64,000 bases of DNA from Carposina sasakii (lineage: Eukaryota > Arthropoda > Insecta > Lepidoptera > Carposinidae): assembly GCA_014607495.2 (NCBI GenBank), contig CP053172.1, positions 2,556,888-2,620,887 of the forward strand. Reading direction: 5' to 3'. Position 1 is the first letter of the stretch, and the number at the start of each line of letters is the position of its first letter. Under the pieces are notes generated by a model, which had not been told where the DNA came from, did no database searches, and worked only from the letters and a program-made list of their open reading frames with translations. A program made the translations under genes and the position numbers. Below are positions 1 to 9,856 of the stretch, piece by piece.

Positions 1-214
1 GCAACAGTGAGCCCACGACGAGGGTCCAAGGATGCGAATGTGTTAATCTGTATTTTATTTTATACTGTACTGCACAAATAACTAAGCTAAAATATACAAA
101 AAACATACACTTTAATTGATAACCTCCTCCTTTCTGTGAAGGCGGTTGAAAAGCAGCCGTAGGTATTTGTGCAAAAAGGGGTTAAATCTATTTTCAATAA
201 CACATCAAACTTAC

Positions 215-348
215 CTGGTTTCCCCATTTCTTGAGAAACTTTTTCCCAAGCATTGACTTTTAACATCCGATCGCTGTATGTTGGGCTCGATATATTGTAC
301 AAACATTCAAAACGCTGCACCAAACTGATTAACTTTTCTTCGTCCATG
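215..348 (-). CDS. MADF-domain protein, first coding exon only
   Basis: The ATG at 348-346 opens a reading frame starting MDEEKLISLV and containing the pattern expected of the first half of a MADF (Adf-1-like, Myb/SANT-related) DNA-binding domain: an acidic start, a hydrophobic helix, a conserved LYN segment, then NAWEKVSQEMG. The exon stops at a good splice donor (exon end at 215, GTAAGT on the minus strand at 214-209). Past the donor the frame becomes unlike MADF, so the intron is credible. No second exon lies before the window edge; it would be at coordinates below 1. MADF proteins are encoded by insect PIF/Harbinger transposons and also by many host genes. This one lies downstream of, and on the same strand as, the transposase gene at 950-2909, so it could be the accessory gene of such an element or an independent host gene. 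The sequence does not settle this. Confidence 0.5.
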
Positions 349-949
349 ATTTCCAACTGACGCCGGCGCGCCAAGTAGTAAACGCACGTCCAACACAGTC
401 TTCTCGCTGCGGCACACTGAGCGCGCGGCAACGCGCGCCGGCGGCAGCTCGAGCACGCTCGCGCATGTAGAACGCATACTCGAACATTTACTAGAAAGCT
501 CGAGCATGGTCGAGCATCAAGTTGGGACGTGTATTCAATTTTGAAATGTATGGAATTATCATAAGATTAATTTTTCAATGATGTCACAATATGCTCTGCT
601 CTGCTCTGCTCTTGGTGTGCGCTGACGCTAACGCAGTTTATGCCTTTATAAGAAATAATCAGATTCATTCTAATTGGAATATTCTCGAAGCTACTGTGAG
701 CACAAGTTCAAAATCTTAATAAACTATGAAATCGCAAATATCTACTAAAGTAATTATTCAATTTACTTAAAAATACTCTTAATGTGCTCAGAATAGCTAC
801 CTACACCTAATAAAACTCAAAGGGATAAGAAATAAGTCAGACACAAAACAACCCTACCTAGTACAAACTTAATGTTAGCGCTATACCTAACATGTATTAC
901 AAATTCTTTATTCAAATATCAACCTTATCTATATGTACATAACATCGAA
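349..949. other. Spacer between MADF exon and transposase gene
   Basis: No gene is seen. The stretch holds GC-rich sequence upstream of the MADF exon, two CTCGAGCATG-like motifs near 503-520 that could be part of its promoter, and a short four-unit CTCTG microsatellite at 594-613. Just past the transposase stop codon a minus-strand AATAAA at about 910 is a plausible poly(A) signal for that gene. Confidence 0.4.
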
Positions 950-2909
950 TCATTTAATTTGGGTAGGTTTCATGTCTTCGTCGCCGACAATTGTTGATAG
1001 CTGTGTTTCACCCTGCTCTAACGAAGCAGGCACGTATGTCCTATACCCACATTGGTGCAACAAAGGTAATGAGTCACGAAAGCCTCTATCTAATATAAAT
1101 GCATCACCTTGACAAAAATATTCCCTTAAAGGTTTTCCATCTGCGAATTCGTTTTTCATAATGTCAGCATCAGAAGTTGTGGCCGGAAATGGACCCAACA
1201 CATCAAGAATGTACCCATCAGTACACACAATTAAAAAAGGTTTTACAAGGTTTCTGTATTTGTGCATACTGTATGTCATTTTCTGATACAAGTAATTTGA
1301 ACTTTTTTCAATGTAGCAGTATGTTCCGTCAAAAATAACTATTGGTCTTTCAATACCTTCATAGTTTCCAAATAATGTCTTAGGTATGGCAAGATTTTTG
1401 TCTATAATTTGTTGCCTATTTATATGATTTAAGCCTAGATATTTAGGTACAAAATATTCAGTTAGTGCCTCTCTAATTTGATATAGCCACTTTTCAAGAG
1501 TTGGCCTTGACACATTTAATAATGTTGATAATCTATCATTCGAGTCACCAGTTCTTAGTTTCATTAAGTAAGCTGCTAGAGCTATAGTTACTTTAGGTAT
1601 TTCCACCAATTGAGGAACATCATTGAGAATCTGATGGAACTGTTCTTTATTTAACCCGAGCCATGTATGCACAACATGATCTTCCATGTTTTCTATATTT
1701 TCAAAATTAATTAATCCACTTTCCCCAACTTCTTTTAAGGACATCATGTCCTGAATGTGTCTTGCAGTAAAAGTCTGAACATAATTAGACCTTAAACTAT
1801 GTAGAAAATCCCATGATTCAATAACCAAATGCTGATCACAAAGACGGTTGTTTTCAGGAATATAATATTTATACCTATGTAGCAAGAGTTTTCTTGTTAA
1901 AACAGGAACTCTGTACCTTTCTGTTCTCCGACATCCTTCAATGAAGCACCTGCTTTCTGTTTCAATAGCTCTCATATATTCGGGCAAAACAATAGTTGGT
2001 TCCTGTTGGTTAGTTCTCACCTCTTCATTCCGAGACTCAGTTGGAACATCTTGTACCTGATGTATTTCTTGTGGCATGTTTTGTTGCGATGACGTTGAAG
2101 GACCCGAAACCATATGTACAGCAGCTCTGTCTGCAGCCACCCAACAAGTATGACATATGTGACTTGCTTCTTGTATCTGCGACAGAAATACATAATCAAG
2201 ATTAATATGTTAAGATAATGACTTCTACGTTTTACCGTTAATGTTATATTGATTGACAATATGGCATCAGCTTAATTATAACTAGATTTATTACAACTAG
2301 AACTATTAAATATATCTAGAGTGTGACGAATCAGAAATATGACTAATCCAGAAGATGACAGATTCTTAAAACATCTATTTCACTTGCAGTGAAAATATCA
2401 TGTTTACTGATTAAACTTACAGTTTGAGGTATAATCCACTCTTGAATAACATTATAAATTCTTAATTCACGTGTTGAATTGGTATGAAGTAAATGACTGA
2501 CTCGAGATGCAAGAGAGCGACCACAGCGAAGACAAACATTACGATGGCCAAGTCTTCTGTGTTCATCAACATGTGGGCTTCGAGCCAAGTCCCAGCACGC
2601 TTGACAAACATAGTCACCACTGTTTACCTAAAAATAAACACACTAAGTTAATCATGATAATATACAATGATGCTGACACTTTGATAATAATAATATTGAC
2701 AGTGTAAAGGCAAAAACGTTAGCGTTCTGGCTTAATTTAATCTAAGGTTTTGGCCTTTCTTTTACACTGTCGATTGGTATGTATTTACTTACAATCTGAG
2801 GTGCAAGCCATTGCCGAATAACTGACAGAATTGTTTCATCATCTAAGGGCCGTCGGCCTAGTGTATTGCAATGGCTAGTTGCTATCCCACAATTCACACA
2901 GCGATCCAT
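950..2909 (-). CDS. Three-exon zinc-finger / DDE transposase-like gene (IS5/PIF-Harbinger-like core)
   Basis: Three minus-strand exons join in phase 0: 2909-2793 (ATG at 2909), 2627-2421 and 2176-950, each bounded by GTAAGT donors and AG acceptors, giving about 516 residues. Exons 1 and 2 each encode a CxxC, then a hydrophobic segment reading QWLAPQ or EWIIPQ, then an intron; the following exon opens with a CxxCW. The zinc-binding unit is therefore repeated and each copy is split by an intron at the same place. A further C-x4-C...CxxH finger lies early in exon 3. The rest of exon 3 has a helix-turn-helix-like stretch (SRPTLEKWL) and a DDE core of the DDE_Tnp_4 type: FDGTY (first Asp), KPFLIVCTDG, ATTSDADIM (second Asp) and ILDRGFRD. 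The usual C-terminal WVVE-like segment with the catalytic Glu is absent before the stop. The frame is otherwise open, so it may be a truncated or domesticated transposase. The superfamily (possibly ISL2EU-like) is uncertain. Confidence 0.65.
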
Positions 2910-3009
2910 GTCAACAAAATCCAATCCGCAAGCAGGCGACGTAAAATCCAGATGTAACAATTCCAAGTCAGACGAGTAAGCGATCTTCGGTGTCCAAAGT
3001 GAAAGCAAG

Positions 3010-4745
3010 GGTCGGTCAAGTTAGGCGGGTTCGGAATACACAAAAACAAAGCAATGGTCGTTAAAAATGAAAAGAAATAGGAAAACACTCAAGACGCTAG
3101 CGATGAGCTCCTCACTCGTGAGTCACTTCATTTGAGGTCCTCACCGCGGCAAAATTGGAGGGAGGCCTCGTTTTCATTTTACAACACCTCACACCTCATC
3201 CTCGTTTTACATACATAGAGACTTATCGCGGTCGAAATAGCGCTCCTATTTGCGTGCACCCGCGATCTCCTCACTAACTCATTCAACAACTCACCTCATT
3301 CACTCACTGAACGAACGAACACGAACACTGACGAACAGAAACGAAACATACTCGCTCGCGAGTATGTTTCGTTTCGTTTCACTCACTCACTCAATAATAT
3401 CTGCTTTTATTGTCATGGCATAAGGTTCATTTCATTATTGAGTGATTGAGGTTTATTACCTACAAAGAAAAAGAAGAACTAATTCAATGATTACCTACCT
3501 CAATCAATCAATGACTAAACCGATAGACTACCTTGTTGCCATTGCATAAAGTTGCATATTAGTTTTTCAGCGAACACCTCAATTATACACCTAACTTCTC
3601 ATCCTCGCTTCACGACGTACTTGTTTATAGGTAGGTACAAAGAGTATAGTAAGTATACCAGAAGAGTAGGTACTTACCACCGGAGGCCACTAGTCGAAAT
3701 ACTCGCCTTTTCACTCACTCACCTGATAAATGAACAGAACAGAAATAACGACGTCAACTCGTGGTTCCTACCTATCCTATACTCACATAATAGTATGACT
3801 TATTGTCATTGCACAACGTTCATTTTATTAAGATCATATTACCTTTACACAAAACGGTGGTATTATGGTATTATTTATTATATTACTATACTACATACCT
3901 ACCTACTACTCAAATGTACACACACACATGGTTACCGGTTATTGACTCAAAATAGACAAATTGGGATAACCCATTTTATAAAATAAACTGTAGGTATGTT
4001 ACTTACGTAAGCAAGCTAAGAGAAAATGTTATTTTGGTGGATTCTTTTCATACCACCATCCATATCCTAACTAATACATATGTTGTTTGTTTGTTTGTTA
4101 CCTCTTCACGCTTTATTTACTAAACCAATTATCTTGAAACTTTGCTATAGTTGGGAGTACGGAGAAGGACATAGGCTACATTTTGTAGTTCACGCGGACA
4201 AAGTCGCGGGCATCAGCTAGTGTATGTTTAAAAATGCAGACGAAAGTAGTTTTTCTAGATAAATGTAGTAGGTATGGTAGTAGAATGCATTTCACTAAAT
4301 ACAAAAGTAGTTCCTCTGAATGATGGCGCTAGTTACTATGTGTATGATTACATTATCGGTGTTACTGCACACAAAAAAATTTAGTTCCGAAAGCAGCGTT
4401 CCTATTTGCATGCACTCGCGATCGCAACTCATTCTACAAATCGCCTCGCTCTTTCACTCACTCACTCACACATAATCCTCTTTTCATATATTTTACTACT
4501 TACACACTTGTAACGGTCGAAATAGCGCTCCTATTTGCGTGCACTCGCGATCGCATAACTCATTCTACAACTCGCCTCGCTCTCTCACTCACTCACTCAC
4601 TAGATAATAATGCAAAAATCAATCTTAATGTCATTGCATAAGGTTCATTTCATTCTTAATAATTTTTGATGTGAGGTGAGGTTTATTACCTATTTCATTC
4701 AACCAATAGCCTGTTTAATTACCATTACATAGAGTTGAATATTAG
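3010..4745. repeat. Low-complexity region with three dispersed copies of a CGCTCCTATTTGCGTGCA unit
   Basis: Beyond the 5' end of the transposase gene lie CACTCACTCAC runs and three copies of a block reading GCGCTCCTATTTGCGTGCA then CGCGATC. They are at about 3236-3275, 4385-4475 and 4508-4605; the last two extend to about 90 bp, including ACTCATTCTACAA and CGCCTCGCTC. A 144-codon open frame at 3552-3986 has no recognisable protein features and I do not treat it as a gene. Confidence 0.5.
4058..4220 (+). mobile_element. Helitron-like non-autonomous repeat
   Basis: It starts in a TTTGTTTGTTTGTTACCTC run and ends in GCGGACAAAGTCGCGGGC...CAGCTAG followed by T. The GC-rich hairpin just before a terminal CTAG, with an adjoining host T, is the expected 3' end of a Helitron, and this wording is very common in Lepidoptera. 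The 5' end is only approximate. Confidence 0.45.
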
Positions 4746-4753
4746 TTTTTGAG

Positions 4754-4885
4754 GCGAACACCTCAATGAGGTGTACCTCGCGAATGAGTTATTTGAAGCG
4801 AACACCTCAATGAGGTATATCTCACGAATGAGTTTTATGAAGCGAACACCTCAAAAGAGGTGTACCTCACGAGTACCTCGCGAGG
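4754..4885. repeat. 44-bp tandem repeat, three units, with palindromic CACCTCAATGAGGTG
   Basis: GCGAACACCTCAA begins at 4754, 4798 and 4842, giving a 44-bp period. Each unit contains the palindrome-like core CACCTC(A)n GAGGTG and an ACGAATGAGT or CGAATGAGT segment. More GAGGT/CCTC motifs lie on either side (3120-3180 and 4880-4930). Confidence 0.7.
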
Positions 4886-5583
4886 GGAATTGAGGTCCTC
4901 CCTCATCCTCGTTTTGATATGGCGAGTTACCCATCGCTACAAGACGCAACGGAAAATACGAAATGAATGAGCGAGCGATGAGAGGCGGAGCCATAGATAA
5001 TAAATATACGGCAACGGTCAAGGAACAGCAGTCACAATAGACTAAAAATAAAAAATCGATTAATCGATATTCCATCGATATCGTTATATTGTTTTTTTTT
5101 GTTTCATTTATGTATTAATATGTCAAATACTAATAATGCATATTAAGGTGCACCCTTTTGAGTTCATTTCCTTATCTTGTGCATTGTGCGTAAGTCGTTT
5201 TTTTGTAATTATGTAAACTAACTATTAATCGATTAATCGATAATCTATGTAATATTTATCTTCATCTTAAGATATCTCAGCTCCCAGATTGAGAATCAGG
5301 CTGATTTTTCATATTTCAACATGAAAAAATATGACTATTTTTTTAGATCATACCTCGAGTTATTACATTTTGGCCCACGATTTTCTATCTCCTTTACACC
5401 TACTATTATATTTCAATTAATATATTCTAAAGTAAATACATGTGTTTTAGCTGCGTGAAACACATTTTTGTAGTGAAAGATAGTATTGGTAAGTGTAAGT
5501 TACATATTCTTAAATCAAACATTTTTTTTTATTTATGTAATTTATTTTTTAAGTAGGAATAATTTTACTAGAGTAAAATAAAT
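4886..5583. other. AT-rich spacer
   Basis: No gene is seen. Two ATCGATTAATCGAT palindromes occur at about 5057-5070 and 5227-5240. Poly-T tracts are present, but no long open frame with protein-like composition. Confidence 0.4.
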
Positions 5584-5791
5584 AAATAAATATTCACACA
5601 CTTCACAACACATTGACCTAGTCCCACATTAAGATCCCGAAGGTCTTGTGTCATGGGTAGGTACTAAGCAACGGTATATAAATACAGATACGTAGGTATA
5701 TAGGTAGAAACATCTATGACTCGGAAACAAGCATCGATATTCATCATATCAATGTTTGCACCTACCGGGATTCGAACCCAGGACCTATGAC
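5584..5791 (-). mobile_element. tRNA-derived SINE, 5'-truncated
   Basis: It matches on the minus strand the intact copy at 9334-9554. The RNA polymerase III B box (GGTTCGAATCC) is read on the minus strand at 5778-5768, and the body includes the TAATGTGGGACTAGGTCAATG segment. The A-box end is missing beyond about 5791. Confidence 0.7.
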
Positions 5792-5815
5792 GATAATGAT
5801 ACGAGTATAATATAT

Positions 5816-6291
5816 TGTTACGTACTGGGTACGGTGATTTGGAGCTGCCGATTAAAAGGTAGGCGTAGGTGTTAGAACACTTTATTAGGTGGAGCAGGTT
5901 ACAAAATTCCAGCACTAATCACTATAACTCTAAACACAGCACTATCACTTCCTTCACTATACACTATCGCTGGTATCGTTTTCCTTAGCTTGTTTAGCTT
6001 CCAATCTTATTCAAAGATTGAACTAAGACTGACTCCGTCGGCCGAGATCCGCCGTATTTATACGGCTCGACGTTCGGTCCCGAACATTCGGGAATATGCC
6101 CGAGCGACCCATCTACAAAAACCCCGTAGGTGTTATCCGGGCAAGCCTGGAACGTTCTCGGGCGTTCATTCAACAACACCTAAACTAAACACGCCGAGAC
6201 TACGACAGAACATGCTAGTAAACGATATTGCGTTCTATTCTGCTACTAGCGACATCTAGTGAGCCAATGGGTAAACTCCCCGGTCGTAACA
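5816..6291 (-). mobile_element. Solo LTR of an LTR retrotransposon with 4-bp target duplication
   Basis: The 476-bp unit begins TGTTACGTAC and ends GTCGTAACA and is flanked on both sides by ATAT (5812-5815 and 6292-6295), a perfect 4-bp duplication. On the minus strand a TATAAATAC box near 6062-6055 is followed by AATAAA near 5885, the U3-R-U5 order expected, so the LTR lies in minus orientation. No gag-pol sequence is present; this is what LTR-LTR recombination leaves behind. The family (Gypsy or BEL/Pao) is not determined. Confidence 0.75.
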
Positions 6292-6402
6292 ATATAATAG
6301 TTTTTTAGTGCTTTCTTTTCTTTTTCTCGGTCGTATTAATTAGTTCCGGTATAACTTCCTAATATGTAGGTACGGGTCGTAGACCAAGTACATGTTAGTT
6401 TT

Positions 6403-6600
6403 CTAGCGGCATATTATTATTGGCAGAAGAGTCATCCTGAAGGAATTTTCTAACAAGGTATTAAGGATTGCAGCTTTTTGCATTGTAATATATGAGTTTA
6501 TGGGTAGGTCTAACAATTTGATGCTATGGTGTAAATATTGAGGGATTACTCCGGTGGTAAAGAGCACCAGCGGAACTATGTACACATTGTTTAAACTCCT
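6403..6600 (-). pseudogene. LINE fragment, C-terminal end of ORF2
   Basis: The minus-strand translation holds a segment reading IVPLVLFTTGVIPQ then IKLLDLP and MQKAAILNT. This is the conserved tail found after the reverse transcriptase domain of some insect non-LTR retrotransposons, where it normally continues to IVRKFL. Here it degenerates. The hAT MITE at 6609 follows directly at its upstream side. Confidence 0.45.
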
Positions 6601-6608
6601 GATTCTAG

Positions 6609-7093
6609 CAGTGACGGATTTACCAGCAGGCTGAGTAGGCTCGAGCCTAGGGCGGCAGATTTTGGGGGCGGCAAATTTGGGGAACGATTATTATTATTAT
6701 TTTTTTTTACCTCATAGAAATCAAAAATATTTTTCTATTACGGTTTTCTGATGTCTTACAGATAGAAGTCTGCAACAAATTTTGTCGATGACTTTTCTCT
6801 CTCACTTGTCATTGCACATTCCGAGAGTAGCAAACTTCCATATTCTAGAGTAAAACAGCTAGTTCGCCGCCCCTCAAGCAGTGATCGGCCTCGCGCCTCT
6901 GCGCCCTTTGCCCACACTTCTTATGAGTGAAAAGAGCGCAATTGTAAAAAATATGCCCTATAATTATTTTACGTGCAATTTCAACGAAATTGTTGCATTG
7001 TAAAAATAATGTATGATATGACAATTGTTGAGGCAAGGGCGGCAAAAACTATTCAGCCTATCTATACCTTGAAAATTTGTAAATCCGCCACTG
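6609..7093. mobile_element. hAT-type MITE with perfect 8-bp duplication GATTCTAG
   Basis: Terminal inverted repeats CAGTGACGGATTTAC and GTAAATCCGCCACTG bound a 485-bp element. The flanks 6601-6608 and 7094-7101 are both GATTCTAG. An 8-bp duplication and a CAGTG terminus are hAT hallmarks. There is no transposase inside, so it is non-autonomous. The perfect duplication suggests recent insertion. Confidence 0.85.
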
Positions 7094-7118
7094 GATTCTA
7101 GTAATTTCTTTCTTTATT

Positions 7119-7335
7119 ATTATGGCGTCGCAGGCAGGGCCACTACCTACTACACCAATCGGCCGTCAAAACGAAACTTCTTGTCCGCATGTAACTCAAG
7201 CATTACTTGACAGGATGAGCATACATATAGTCGTACTTTATGCCTCCAGTGGTCCAGGTTCGGGCAATTATGTGGAACTTTGGATGCGAAAGTTACAGCT
7301 ACTGTTTGAGTTGGCTGATACGAAATTTAGCCGAC
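7119..7335 (-). pseudogene. SINE 5' fragment next to a decayed LINE ORF1 (gag) fragment
   Basis: On the minus strand 7172-7119 repeats the A-box head of the local SINE (GGCCGATTGGTGTAGT). Upstream of it, about 7330-7176 reads as a weak gag-like sequence (TVAVTFASK...) with a Cys/His-containing end and frame breaks, resembling the zinc-knuckle region of insect LINE ORF1. An 87-codon frame on the opposite strand (7122-7385) overlaps both and is probably chance. Confidence 0.3.
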
Positions 7336-7795
7336 ATCATTTAGATTATACGCCTCTTGATTTCTCACCTGTTTCAAATTTCTAGAACTCCCAACGAGTG
7401 AAAATATTTGTTTGTTGCTTAACTCTGTGGGGACAGATGTGAGGACACCAGATATTTCTGTATCTTTAGCCGGAATCCACGCTACCATGTCTAAGTCATC
7501 TACTTATACTTACGACTTTTATTGTTTGAATGGATTATGCATTAATTGATTATAATTTATGATTTTGACTGTATTTTTTTAGCAAGTGAGTACGCCTGGA
7601 AAAGACATTCAGTGATCTACTTTATGCATCTACAACTTTACTGCAAACTGTAGGTACCTATAAAACATTTCATTTCAGAAGTTTGCTGTTTTTCAACTGT
7701 TTTGCAGAAACATATTTGCGTTATTTAAGTCGAAGGTAACGCCGACTTTAAAGCGATATTCTACCTGCGTATTTGAATCAGTACATGATTATTCT

Positions 7796-8052
7796 TCTTC
7801 TTCTTCAACCTATTGCAGTCCACTGCTGGACGTAGGCCTCCCCCAGGGCACGCCACAAGGCTACTGCTACAGGGGGGTTTTGCCCATAGTCACCACGTTG
7901 GGCAGGCGGGTTGGTGACCGCAGTCTGATTTTCAGACTATATTGTCAGTAGGCGTTGCTGCCCACCTCCTGGAAACCCTTAATCGCCTCGTACGATGCCC
8001 ACGGGCAGGCAGGGGTGGTACAAACTCTACTCTGCCGGCACCACGCGGCTAA
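7796..8052 (-). mobile_element. RTE-derived short retroelement (5' module fused to RTE 3' tail)
   Basis: On the minus strand it ends with the RTE tail (GCAGTGGACTGCAATAGG then GAA repeats), preceded by a GC-rich module (GTGGTGACTATGGGCAAAAC, GATTAAGGG, GGTGGGCAGC). The same arrangement recurs at 13015-13320 and, as fragments, at 12505-12641 and 35333-35440. The tail matches the end of the true RTE reading frame at 10484-10745; the rest does not. Confidence 0.6.
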
Positions 8053-8109
8053 TGATTATTAATTGTATAATATACCTATATTGTAGCAGATTATTTCAAT
8101 TATTGTAAA

Positions 8110-8240
8110 CTAGCGGCCGCCCACGGCTTCGCCCGCGTGAGAGTGCATTACTCCCGTGCGAAGCCGGCGCGGGTACCATCGTTTTATAATGTAGTGATGC
8201 TGTGGCCTGTGTGTTACAGGCAGTTTAGAGAATAAGTAAG
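8110..8240 (-). mobile_element. Helitron-like repeat, 3' end
   Basis: On the minus strand it ends GCGGGCGAAGCCGTGGGC then GGCCGCTAG with T following, the CTAG-T terminus preceded by a GC hairpin. The other end is unclear. Confidence 0.4.
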
Positions 8241-9172
8241 GCTTAGACACTTTCAAACCTTTTCTCAAAATTTTTATCCTGTATGTAATGAATAAAACTC
8301 AATAACAAACTTACAATGGTTTTATTTACAAACTTAACGGCTATTTTGTACAAATTTATTAAAAATAGAACTAACATAAGGACGGGGTTTTTTAATCTAC
8401 TTTTTTACTTTGTACTTGTTTAACTACTTACATAATACATTAGTTTCCGCATAACTGAGATGGGATCCGTTGGGCAAAAATTACGGCCCGAGGACAAAAA
8501 CTTCAAAAACCCCTGACCTGACGGGCCAAATAAAGATTTTTCGTTATTCTTCTCAGTGGATTTTCCCCTGGGATTTCCCCCTTGTGTCCGGGTTTAAAAA
8601 CCCCGCCCGAGCGCTCCCCGGACGCCCTCAAAACTAGGACAAACCCGGGGAAACCCGGACTGATGTCAGCCCTAGGCAAGCACGATCTTTTTGACGGTAC
8701 GTAACGTAATAGCCAGTTCGTCCGTTACATTATCAAATATTGTAGATTTTGCTTTGTAATGATAGCGTTATTGACTGTCAAGAAGTTCTTGCCTTGCCTG
8801 CCCGAATCTCGAACTCGACCTAAACTTGACATGTCGCCTTTTCGCATTAAAACTGTATTATCTCTAAAAATACATTTTTTAGCAGATTGCTTTAAGTAAT
8901 TCACGTGAAGATGCTAATGAAATATGAACTCAATTTTGAATATTATTTTACACTTTTACTGCGAAAAGTCGATGTACCTATGTTCATGTCGAAGGCATAT
9001 TCTATGAAGAAAGTGAAGGCAAACTTCCGTATTGGTTATCTTTTTTGTCAGTTTATAGTGATGATAACTCAATAAACAAATGGAAGTGGCATGAGTGGCA
9101 TAATGCCTTGTTGGAAGAATATTTTCCAACATACGCATACTTGTCACGTCCAGTTCATTTAACATAACATTA
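8241..9172. other. Spacer with one possible hAT-like end
   Basis: No gene is seen. The GC-rich segment at about 8560-8680 reads on the minus strand as AGGGCTGACATCAGTCCGGG followed by CCCGGG-rich sequence, like the end of a known type of hAT MITE, but no partner end or duplication could be confirmed. Confidence 0.3.
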
Positions 9173-9303
9173 ATATTTTCACACACTACATATTAACCTA
9201 GTCACACATTAAGATTTCTAAGGTCTTGTGTCGTGGGTACTAAGATACGGTATGTAAATACACAGATAAGTATAGAAACATCCATGGCTCGGAAACAAAC
9301 ATT
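9173..9303 (-). mobile_element. tRNA-derived SINE, 3' part
   Basis: The body and tail of the same SINE as at 9334, in opposite orientation. The A and B boxes are missing. The two copies lie head to head about 30 bp apart. Confidence 0.6.
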
Positions 9304-9333
9304 CTAAATTAAACTAAGTTTCAATGAGTGATT

Positions 9334-9554
9334 CCGACGGCCGATTGGTGTAGTTGGTAGTGGTCCTGCCCACGACGCCATAGGTCCTGGGTTCGAATCC
9401 CGGTAAGTGCATGCAAACATTGATATGATGAATATCGATTATTGTTTCCTAGTCATGAATGTTGCTTAATAGGTACCCACGATACAAGACTTTAGGGATC
9501 TTAATGTGGGACTAGGTCAATGTGTTGTGAAGTGTGTGATATTTATTTATTATT
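9334..9554 (+). mobile_element. tRNA-derived SINE, full-length looking
   Basis: The A box TGGTGTAGTTGG at 9346-9357 and an exact B box GGTTCGAATCC at 9390-9400 are spaced as in a tRNA gene. A unique body follows, ending in an ATTTATTTATTATT tail. This is a Pol III-transcribed SINE rather than a tRNA gene, because no acceptor stem closes and related copies occur at 5584, 7119 and 9173. Confidence 0.8.
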
Positions 9555-9856
9555 TAGTGATGATGATCACTAAAACTGACAAAAAAGTTAGCCGATAGGC
9601 CTGCTAGTCGGTGGAGGGTCAAACGTTCAAAAATTGGCAACTTTTCCATTGTTGTCACTAAATTTGCCAACAATTTCGGTGGCCACGCACTCATTGATAT
9701 GATTGCCAAGTGTGTAGCCATCGAGGATGGCCATTTAATGACATTGTTATGTACGGGATCATGGAAATGACGAAGATTGTTAAGCCACATTCTCTTCGTT
9801 GCCTCTTAACAGATATCACGCCCCATGCTTCTAGGTAGTCTATACCCCGTGATATA

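Noticed and set aside
3552..3986. 144-codon open frame
   Set aside because: No motif or protein-like composition; it overlaps repeat-rich, CACTCA-containing sequence and has no splice or promoter support.
7122..7385. 87-codon frame starting MASQAGPLP
   Set aside because: Its start lies in a SINE head and the rest is antisense to a likely LINE gag remnant.
9346..9400. Possible tRNA gene
   Set aside because: A and B boxes are present but no acceptor stem or 3' end closes, and several copies share a long non-tRNA body, so it is a SINE.
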